Assembly: GCF_042651785.1 (NCBI RefSeq)
Contig: NZ_JBHSEC010000007.1
Span: 124,001-188,000 of the forward strand
From: Chungangia koreensis
GTDB taxonomy: Bacteria > Bacillota > Bacilli > Bacillales_A > Planococcaceae
Length of the DNA: 64,000 bases
Reading direction: 5' to 3'
Made by a program: the position numbers and the translations under genes
Notes under the pieces: model-generated
Database searches by the model: none
What the model was told of the DNA's origin: nothing
What the model saw: only the letters and a program-made list of their open reading frames with translations
Shown here: positions 58,284 through 64,000 of the stretch, piece after piece
How the letters are laid out: the number at the start of each line of letters is the position of its first letter
How positions within the stretch are numbered: the stretch's first letter is position 1

Positions 58284-59579
58284 TTAAAAATTTTTTAACT
58301 CTGCAAATGACTCATCTACAGCTTGTAAGGTATCTTTAATATCTTCTTCCGTATGGGCAGTTGTAATGAACCATGCTTCGTATTTTGATGGTGCCAAGTT
58401 GATGCCTTTAGAAAGCATCAGTTTAAAGAACTTTCCAAAGATTTCCCCGTTCGATGCTTCTGCCTGATCATAGTTCTCGACTTTTTCATCTGTGAAATAA
58501 ACCGTTAATGCACCTTTCAATCTGTTAATGGTGATAGTAATTCCGTGTTTTTCTGCAGAAGTTAGAATTCCTTCTTCTAATATTCTTCCAAGACGATCAA
58601 GTTCATCGTAAACACCAGGCTGTTGAAGTACTTCCAGGCATGCAATCCCGGCTAACATCGAAGCAGGATTCCCTGCCATCGTTCCTGCTTGATAAGCTGG
58701 ACCTAAAGGTGCCACTTGCTCCATGATTTCTTTTCTGCCGCCGTAGGCCCCGATTGGAAGACCTCCACCGATAATTTTCCCGAGTGCAGTCAAGTCAGGA
58801 CTGAAACCGAGCATATCTTGAGCACCGCCATAGTGGAAGCGGAACGCAGTAATCACTTCATCGTATACGATCAATGCGCCATGCTTTCTCGCAAGTTCAT
58901 GGACAGTTTTCAAGAAACCTTCATTCGGTTCTACAATCCCGAAGTTACCGACAATCGGTTCGACTAAGATACAGGCAATCTCATCTCCCCATTTGTCCAT
59001 TGCTTCCTTATAAGCATCTGGATCATTGAAAGGAATTGTAATGACTTCCTGCGCAATCGATTTCGGAACGCCAGCGGAATCCGGTGTGCCTAAAGTTGCT
59101 GGACCGGAACCGGCAGCCACAAGGACCAAATCTGAATGTCCGTGGTAACATCCTGCAAACTTCATGATTTTCGTCCGACCTGTATAGGCGCGTGATACTC
59201 GGATCGTAGTCATGACCGCTTCTGTTCCGGAGTTTACAAACCGGACTTTATCCATGGAAGGAATGGCATCCTTCAGCATCTTGGCGAATGTAATCTCATG
59301 GGGAGTCGGTGTTCCGTACAGCGTACCAGTTTCAGCAGCTTTCGTGATTGCTTTTGTAATATGCGGGTGAGCGTGTCCCGTAATAATCGGACCATAAGCG
59401 GCTAAATAGTCTATGTATCGGTTACCGTCTACATCATAGAAGTATGCTCCTTCCGCTCGTTCCATGACCACAGGTGCACCACCGCCTACAGCTTTATAAG
59501 ATCTTGACGGGCTGTTGACACCTCCGACGATATGTTCCAACGCTTCTTTTTGCAATTCTTCTGATTTAGAATGCTTCAT
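58284..59579 (-). CDS. hemL: Glutamate-1-semialdehyde 2,1-aminomutase (HemL/GsaB)
   Basis: A 431-residue PLP enzyme that makes 5-aminolevulinate for haem. GSA-AM marks: GGVNSPSRSYKAVGG, VNSGTEAVMTTIRVSRAYTGR, YHGHSD, VYDEVITAFR and the PLP-lysine region TALGKIIGGGLPIGAYGG. ATG 59579 with CGGAGG SD; the 54-codon upstream extension has no SD and overlaps the bcp promoter. Because it lies beside bcp and perR it is the GsaB copy, and the main hemL is probably with hemAXCDB elsewhere. Confidence 0.92.
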   Translation of the reverse strand: MKHSKSEELQKEALEHIVGGVNSPSRSYKAVGGGAPVVMERAEGAYFYDVDGNRYIDYLAAYGPIITGHAHPHITKAITKAAETGTLYGTPTPHEITFAKMLKDAIPSMDKVRFVNSGTEAVMTTIRVSRAYTGRTKIMKFAGCYHGHSDLVLVAAGSGPATLGTPDSAGVPKSIAQEVITIPFNDPDAYKEAMDKWGDEIACILVEPIVGNFGIVEPNEGFLKTVHELARKHGALIVYDEVITAFRFHYGGAQDMLGFSPDLTALGKIIGGGLPIGAYGGRKEIMEQVAPLGPAYQAGTMAGNPASMLAGIACLEVLQQPGVYDELDRLGRILEEGILTSAEKHGITITINRLKGALTVYFTDEKVENYDQAEASNGEIFGKFFKLMLSKGINLAPSKYEAWFITTAHTEEDIKDTLQAVDESFAELKNF

Positions 59580-59701
59580 TATTAAATGCCTCCGTTCTTT
59601 TCCATCCTTTATTTTAGACAAAATATCTGCATAACGCCAAAGAATTGAAAGTGGACCCCGTCTTCGGTACGATGAAAGAAAATGAGTTTGGAGGAATGGA
59701 C

Positions 59702-60178
59702 ATGACAACATTAGAAGGTTTGAAAGCCCCGGATTTCTCATTGAAAAATGAAAAAGGGACTACAGTTTCACTAAAGGATTTCGCCGGTAAGAAGTATGTT
59801 GTACTCTATTTTTACCCGAAGGATTCAACGCCAGGTTGTACAACAGAAGCCTGTGATTTTAGGGATGCTCATCAGTCTTTTGAGGAATTGAATGCAGTGA
59901 TCATAGGAGTAAGTCCAGATGACGAGAGCATGCATACGAAATTCATTGAAAAACACGGACTTCCATTTTCGTTATTAATTGATGACAACCATGGAGTTTC
60001 GGAAGCTTATGGAGTTTGGAAGCTGAAAAAGAATTTCGGAAAAGAGTACATGGGGATAGAACGATCCACCTTCTTGATAGATCCGACGGGTACAGTAGTA
60101 AAGGAATGGCGTAAAGTCAAAGTGGACGGACATGTTGAGGATGCGTTAAACACGCTAAAGGAACTGACAAAAAAATAA
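59702..60178 (+). CDS. bcp: Thioredoxin-dependent thiol peroxidase (Bcp family)
   Basis: A 158-residue peroxiredoxin. Peroxidatic Cys46 and resolving Cys51 (STPGCTTEACDF) as in Bcp/PrxQ; the PGCTTEA signature is intact. It reduces hydrogen peroxide and lipid peroxides with thioredoxin. ATG 59702 after TTGGAGG; the longer frame from 59645 has no SD. Divergent from hemL, near perR. Confidence 0.93.
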   Translation: MTTLEGLKAPDFSLKNEKGTTVSLKDFAGKKYVVLYFYPKDSTPGCTTEACDFRDAHQSFEELNAVIIGVSPDDESMHTKFIEKHGLPFSLLIDDNHGVSEAYGVWKLKKNFGKEYMGIERSTFLIDPTGTVVKEWRKVKVDGHVEDALNTLKELTKK

Positions 60179-60199
60179 GTAGAGAATGGGGATGCTGGG

Positions 60200-61144
60200 A
60201 TGGTTGTACTGTTTACGTTTAAAATAAAGGAAGAACATGAGCGCCAATTACGGGAGGAATTCCCGGATATTGCTTTTCGTTTCGCCGGGAAGCTTGATGT
60301 AGACGTGCTTACGGAAGCTGAAATAATCGTGACGTACGGGGAAGACTTGAGCGAAAATGAGATAGAGCAGGCAAAGAATCTAAAATGGGTGATGGTTGCC
60401 TCGGCTGGATTGGAGAAAATGCCGCTTCGAAAGTTAGAGGAGCGAAAAATCTTAGTTACAAATGTACGGGGAATTCATAAAACGCCGATGGCTGAGTCGG
60501 TGTTGGCACATATCTTGTCACTGAAACGCTCTTTGCCGAAGATATATGAATTCCAACGCGAAGGAGAATGGAGTAAAAAACTCGGGTCTTCAGAATTGAA
60601 AGGATCGACAGCCATCATATTGGGACCAGGCGCAATCGGTTCGGAAATTGGTCGGCTTTTGCAAGCGTTTGGAGTATTTACGATCGGCTGCAATCGGTCC
60701 GGAAGACTAAGTGAGCATATGAATGAAATGATTTCATTTGAAAAGCTGATTACACGTTTGCCGGACGCGGACATAATAATCTCTGTATTGCCAAGCACTC
60801 CGGAAACGAAAGGGCTTTTGACAGCTGTACATTTTGACGACATGAAAGATGATGCAATCTTTATGAATTTTGGTCGCGGTGATTTAGTGGATGAACAAGT
60901 GCTGATCGATGCGCTGGATCAACAAAAAATCGGCCATGCGGTCCTCGATGTTTTTGAAAAGGAGCCACTTACGTCAGATCATCCGTTTTACCGGATGGCA
61001 AACGTAACGGTATCACCTCATGTATCCAGTCATTCAAGCGAATACATTCCCCGATCACTGCAGGTTTTTACATATAATTTAAGAAAATGGCTGAACGGGG
61101 AAGAAGATGTTCAGAACAAGATTGATCTGAAAAGGGGTTATTAA
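60200..61144 (+). CDS. D-isomer-specific 2-hydroxyacid dehydrogenase
   Basis: A 314-residue NAD(P)-dependent reductase/dehydrogenase. The Rossmann motif is GPGAIGSEIG (about 142-151); catalytic Arg in FGRGDLVDE, Glu in FEKEPL and His in SPHVSSHS. The family includes D-lactate, glyoxylate and phosphoglycerate dehydrogenases; substrate unclear. ATG 60200 with GGGGATG SD. The next gene starts three bases after its stop. Not in this place in B. subtilis as I recall. Confidence 0.86.
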   Translation: MVVLFTFKIKEEHERQLREEFPDIAFRFAGKLDVDVLTEAEIIVTYGEDLSENEIEQAKNLKWVMVASAGLEKMPLRKLEERKILVTNVRGIHKTPMAESVLAHILSLKRSLPKIYEFQREGEWSKKLGSSELKGSTAIILGPGAIGSEIGRLLQAFGVFTIGCNRSGRLSEHMNEMISFEKLITRLPDADIIISVLPSTPETKGLLTAVHFDDMKDDAIFMNFGRGDLVDEQVLIDALDQQKIGHAVLDVFEKEPLTSDHPFYRMANVTVSPHVSSHSSEYIPRSLQVFTYNLRKWLNGEEDVQNKIDLKRGY

Positions 61145-61146
61145 GG

Positions 61147-61698
61147 ATGAAAATCTATACAAAAACGGGGGATAAGGGTACTACATCGTTGGTTTATGGT
61201 TCGAGAGTCCCGAAAAACGATGTATTAGTGGAAGCGTATGGAACTTGTGATGAAGCAAACTCCGTAATCGGTTATGCACTCAGCCATCTAAATGGGGAGT
61301 TTTTTGAGGGAAAAGATGCATTGTTATCTGCTTTCCATCAAATCCAGACAACACTTTTCCATGTAGGTGCAGAGCTTGCAACTCCGGCTGGCAAGGAAGT
61401 CAAATGGAAATTGGAAGAGGGAGAGATCCAAAAGTTAGAACAATGGATCGACCTTTGGGATACCAGCTTGCCGGACTTGACGAATTTCATTCTCCCGGGA
61501 GGGCACCCGGCTGGGGCTGCATTCCATGTGGCAAGAACGGTAGTCAGAAGGGCGGAACGAATTTCCGTTGGAGCTGGTCAACACGTCTCTCCACTTGTCC
61601 TTGCTTATTTGAATCGCTTATCCGACTTGCTATTTGTGGCAGCGAGGTTTGTTAATATGAAACTTGGTCAAAAAGAAATCGGGCTTCATCAATCGTAG
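61147..61698 (+). CDS. Cob(I)yrinic acid a,c-diamide adenosyltransferase (PduO type)
   Basis: A 183-residue adenosyltransferase. ATP-binding TKTGDKGTTSL at the N-terminus, GTCDEANSVIG and the C-terminal VARTVVRRAERIS with conserved Arg are all family marks. It adds the adenosyl group to reduced cobalamin to make coenzyme B12. ATG 61147, two bases after the dehydrogenase stop. The pair is presumably cotranscribed. Confidence 0.92.
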   Translation: MKIYTKTGDKGTTSLVYGSRVPKNDVLVEAYGTCDEANSVIGYALSHLNGEFFEGKDALLSAFHQIQTTLFHVGAELATPAGKEVKWKLEEGEIQKLEQWIDLWDTSLPDLTNFILPGGHPAGAAFHVARTVVRRAERISVGAGQHVSPLVLAYLNRLSDLLFVAARFVNMKLGQKEIGLHQS

Positions 61699-61715
61699 AT
61701 TGTAAAGTGTCCCAA

Positions 61716-61745
61716 TTGACAAAAGCACCCATTCTTAAGTAAACT
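61716..61745 (+). promoter_or_regulatory. perR promoter
   Basis: TTGACA (61716-61721), 18 bases, TAAACT (61740-61745). Confidence 0.55.
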
Positions 61746-61747
61746 AA

Positions 61748-61762
61748 TAATAACAATTATCA
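61748..61762. promoter_or_regulatory. PerR box at perR
   Basis: TAATAACAATTATCA matches TTATAATNATTATAA at 11 of 14 defined positions, just downstream of the -10; suggests autoregulation. Confidence 0.5.
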
Positions 61763-61794
61763 TTTAACAATCTTTAGAATTGAGGTGTGTAGCG

Positions 61795-62235
61795 ATGTCA
61801 GAAGTTCAATTGAAAGACGCGCTGGACACGTTGAAATCGACCGGTGTAAGAATAACACCGCAACGTCTTGCAATTTTGGAGTACATGATCAGTTCCATGG
61901 CCCATCCAACAGCAGATGATATATACCGGGCGCTTGAACCGAATTTCCCGAACATGAGTGTAGCGACAGTATATAATAATCTTCGTGTATTCAGGGAATC
62001 AGGCCTTGTAAAGGAGCTTCCTTTTGGTGATTCTTCCAGCCGGTTCGACTTTGTCACACATGATCATTATCACATCATCTGTGAGGATTGCGGTAAAATT
62101 GTCGATTTTCATTATCCCGCTCTGGACGAAGTGGAACATGTGGCATCCCATGTAACAGGATTCCAAGTGAATTCACATCGTATGGAGATTTACGGTAAGT
62201 GTCCGACATGTGCTTCCCAAACAACTGTCAATTAA
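61795..62235 (+). CDS. perR: Peroxide-sensing repressor PerR (Fur family)
   Basis: A 146-residue Fur-family repressor. All PerR metal-site residues are at the B. subtilis positions: His37, Asp85, His91, His93 and Asp104 for regulatory Fe/Mn, and Cys96, Cys99, Cys136 and Cys139 for structural zinc. Asp104 separates PerR from Fur and Zur. Peroxide oxidises His37/His91 and releases DNA. ATG 61795 with GAGGTG SD. Confidence 0.96.
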   Translation: MSEVQLKDALDTLKSTGVRITPQRLAILEYMISSMAHPTADDIYRALEPNFPNMSVATVYNNLRVFRESGLVKELPFGDSSSRFDFVTHDHYHIICEDCGKIVDFHYPALDEVEHVASHVTGFQVNSHRMEIYGKCPTCASQTTVN

Positions 62236-62244
62236 ATTAATCTT

Positions 62245-62274
62245 GCCGAAACTTGCTGATGTTTCGGCTTTTTG
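62245..62274 (+). terminator. Terminator of perR
   Basis: GCCGAAAC / GTTTCGGC, 8-bp perfect stem, then TTTTTG. Confidence 0.9.
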
Positions 62275-62280
62275 TTTGCA

Positions 62281-62317
62281 AAAAAACACACATGGCCAAA
62301 TGTGCCATGTGTGTTTT
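62281..62317 (-). terminator. Terminator of ygzB
   Basis: AAAACACACATGGC / GCCATGTGTGTTTT, long perfect palindrome at the 3' end of the minus gene. Confidence 0.85.
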
Positions 62318-62321
62318 AACG

Positions 62322-62675
62322 TTACGATTTACTATTTTTACGGTTATAGTCCTCGTCGAATTCCTTGCCTTCAAGGTTGGGATCCAAAGTGAGCGGCTCA
62401 CGGCAATACATACACATGTCAACTCTGCCCAGCATTTTTGTATGTTTTCCACAATTAGGACATTCCACCTGAATGGCTTTTGTCGATAACATACCGATCC
62501 AAGCATATACAGCAGTACTGGCAATAATTGCCACAACTCCTAAAAGCATGAAGATCAACATGATAACTTGATGATTTCTAAAGAAAATCCCGATATACAT
62601 AATGATAAATCCGATGAAAATCAAGGATAGCGCAAACGTACGAATTCGGTTAATTTTATTCTTATATGGTTTCAT
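62322..62675 (-). CDS. ygzB: YgzB family membrane protein with zinc-ribbon
   Basis: A 117-residue protein: two membrane helices (about 12-34 and 39-62), then a C-terminal zinc-ribbon-like CPNCG ... CMYC motif and an acidic/basic tail. Same length and place (between perR and ygxA) as YgzB. Function unknown. Confidence 0.9.
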   Translation of the reverse strand: MKPYKNKINRIRTFALSLIFIGFIIMYIGIFFRNHQVIMLIFMLLGVVAIIASTAVYAWIGMLSTKAIQVECPNCGKHTKMLGRVDMCMYCREPLTLDPNLEGKEFDEDYNRKNSKS

Positions 62676-62813
62676 GCTAAAATTGCCTCCTTAGTTACAA
62701 CACTACTATAGCACACGTCTCTAAATGAGAAAGGTTTTTTGATAAAGGAAATGAAGGATTCTCTTTCAATTGTGTCGAAAATATTGTGAGGGAAAGGATC
62801 TGGAGGGATCAAG

Positions 62814-63692
62814 ATGGAGCAGTTATTACGTCCGATATACTTAGAAAAAGCTAGTCAAACGAATACATTGGGTGTCCTATTAATCGAAAAAAGGGAAAAG
62901 GACGATCCGATTACTGATACATTTGACTCGATTCTTTTGATTTTGGCCAAAGAGGGTGAGCGTCCCGTCTATACAAAACACTATACGAGCGGTGACGCAA
63001 AAGCTGCTGTTCATGTCGTGACTGAAAAGCAATTAAGAAAATGGCTTCTATTAGGAACGAATCGGAAGCTTGTCGACTGGCTGTTCTTTGGAAAAGTTCT
63101 CTTTGACCGCAATGAGTATGTAAAAGAGCTGAAAACTGAACTGAAGGATTTTCCTTTCTATGGTAGGAAGATTAAGATGGGCTTGGAATTTGCGAAATTG
63201 ATTAGACGTTATTTAGAGGGGAAAGTATTCTTCGAACAACGTAACTACATGGATGCCTATAATTCAATCATAGATTCATTGCATCATTTAGCACGCTTAG
63301 CGGTAATTGAAAATGGTTTATATCCGGAAGTAACAGTGTGGAATCAAGTGAAGAAAATAGAACCTTCAATTTATAAATTATATGAAGAGCTTATTTCAAG
63401 TGAAGAAGAAATCGAAAAAAGGCTTGAGCTTTTGTTCTTGGCGAGTGAGTTTTTTATACATTCCCGTACAGAGGATGGCGCGCGACACATTATAGAAGTG
63501 ATGTCCCAGAAGGAAAGATGGTCGATCCAAGAACTTCATGAACAAGAAGAGCTTAGAAACTACTCAGTAGACCTTGAAGTGTTTATCGAATATTTAGTGG
63601 ATAAAGGTCTAATACAAATTGATCGATTGAATACGAAAGGTGAAGGGATCTTTCATAGGTACTACAATGTTGAATCATTATCTCCAAAATGA
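62814..63692 (+). CDS. ygxA: Nucleotidyltransferase-like protein YgxA
   Basis: A 292-residue protein with an N-terminal nucleotidyltransferase-like domain and a mainly helical C-terminal half, ending in a small winged-helix-like segment. It is the gene directly before an rRNA operon, as ygxA is before rrnD in B. subtilis. Substrate unknown. ATG 62814 with TGGAGGG SD. Confidence 0.86.
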   Translation: MEQLLRPIYLEKASQTNTLGVLLIEKREKDDPITDTFDSILLILAKEGERPVYTKHYTSGDAKAAVHVVTEKQLRKWLLLGTNRKLVDWLFFGKVLFDRNEYVKELKTELKDFPFYGRKIKMGLEFAKLIRRYLEGKVFFEQRNYMDAYNSIIDSLHHLARLAVIENGLYPEVTVWNQVKKIEPSIYKLYEELISSEEEIEKRLELLFLASEFFIHSRTEDGARHIIEVMSQKERWSIQELHEQEELRNYSVDLEVFIEYLVDKGLIQIDRLNTKGEGIFHRYYNVESLSPK

Positions 63693-63717
63693 TAATGAAA
63701 AAACTTTAAAAACAATG

Positions 63718-63746
63718 TTGACATTGCTAAGTGAACGTATTATGAT
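63718..63746 (+). promoter_or_regulatory. rRNA operon promoter P1
   Basis: TTGACA (63718-63723), 17 bases, TATGAT (63741-63746). Confidence 0.85.
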
Positions 63747-63812
63747 AATTAACGTCGCTTCTGACCGACCAGGTTAAGAGAAGCGAGTAACAAAAATAGC
63801 TTAATAAAGTTA

Positions 63813-63841
63813 TTGACACGATAATAATGAAATGTTATATT
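63813..63841 (+). promoter_or_regulatory. rRNA operon promoter P2
   Basis: TTGACA (63813-63818), 17 bases, TATATT (63836-63841), 95 bases after P1, as in Bacillus rrn operons. Confidence 0.85.
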
Positions 63842-63847
63842 AGAAAA

Positions 63848-64000
63848 GTCGCTGTTGAGAGACAGAGACGCAATGAACCTTGAAAACTGAACAGCAAAAC
63901 GTCTAACAAACACTTGTTTTGATCCAACCTCCGTTGGACAAAACAGACAACAAATTTGGACATCATTATGATGCCAGCAAAACTTATGAGCTTAACTCAT
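63848..64000 (+). other. 16S rRNA operon leader
   Basis: Non-coding leader carrying CCTTGAAAACTGAAC (63879-63893), common before 16S genes of this group, and a TCCAAC / GTTGGA hairpin. Mature 16S does not begin inside the window: the usual AGAGTTTGATC start is absent. Confidence 0.8.

Noticed and set aside
63848..64000. Start of mature 16S rRNA
   Set aside because: The typical AGAGTTTGATC 5' sequence is not reached; only promoters and leader lie inside.
1..64000. CRISPR arrays, tRNA genes, prophage or transposase genes
   Set aside because: Looked for direct-repeat/spacer arrays, tRNA T-arm patterns and transposase motifs; none seen. The only tandem repeats are the two described clusters.

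Overview
The window is chromosomal DNA of a low-GC, endospore-forming Gram-positive bacterium, most likely of the family Planococcaceae (Sporosarcina or Lysinibacillus type). Three things point there. A pdaA-recX-yfhH-yfhJ-yfhP-mutY-sspE-ntdP-ygaD-...-hemL-bcp-perR-ygzB-ygxA block runs up to a ribosomal RNA operon, an order I remember from Bacillus subtilis. Spore genes are present: pdaA, and a gamma-type SASP behind a sigma-G-like promoter. A D-aspartate-ligase-like enzyme with an aspartate racemase fits lysine-type (A4alpha) peptidoglycan. Almost every gene looks intact. Many use TTG or GTG starts with strong Shine-Dalgarno (SD) sequences, so several starts were moved from the longest open frame.

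Layout. 1-5.4 kb: a truncated, degenerate sensor kinase, an S66 peptidase, the FetAB iron exporter divergent from an OsmC-type peroxiredoxin, and a coiled-coil protein. 5.4-9.2 kb: a GbsR-type repressor divergent from opuAABC (glycine betaine uptake). 9.2-13 kb: a TRAP transporter whose TAXI solute-binding lipoprotein is circularly permuted; the operon has a good cre box. 13-24 kb: small genes, an amidase, the D-Asp ligase/racemase pair, a YfmL-like helicase, an M29 aminopeptidase, a secreted SGNH hydrolase, a TPP riboswitch with thiT, map, and a cluster of hairpin repeats. 24-31 kb: a TspO-like protein, PepF, GNAT, carbonic anhydrase, MreBH and a second M29 aminopeptidase. 31-39.6 kb: motAB (sigma-D promoter), psuK-psuG, DUF1128, alsT, YtxH-like and YihY proteins (sigma-B-like promoter) and an MFS exporter. 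39.7-42.5 kb: a sucrose-phosphate-synthase-like and sucrose-phosphatase-like pair behind a perfect sigma-B consensus, and an exact 21-bp tandem repeat. 42.5-64 kb: the conserved yfj/yfh/yga block, interrupted by a five-gene oligopeptide ABC operon, ending in tandem rRNA promoters just before 16S rRNA.

Regulatory themes readable from the DNA: CodY-like boxes before peptide and amino-acid uptake or degradation genes (pepF, alsT, opp); PerR-like boxes at perR and between fetA and the OsmC gene; sigma-B promoters on stress and putative compatible-solute genes; and a palindrome over the -10 of psuK, whose product carries its own DNA-binding domain. The strongest novelty candidate is the circularly permuted TAXI receptor at 11878-12882. 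All regulatory-site calls come from reading motifs by eye, and all family calls from remembered family features; no database search was possible.
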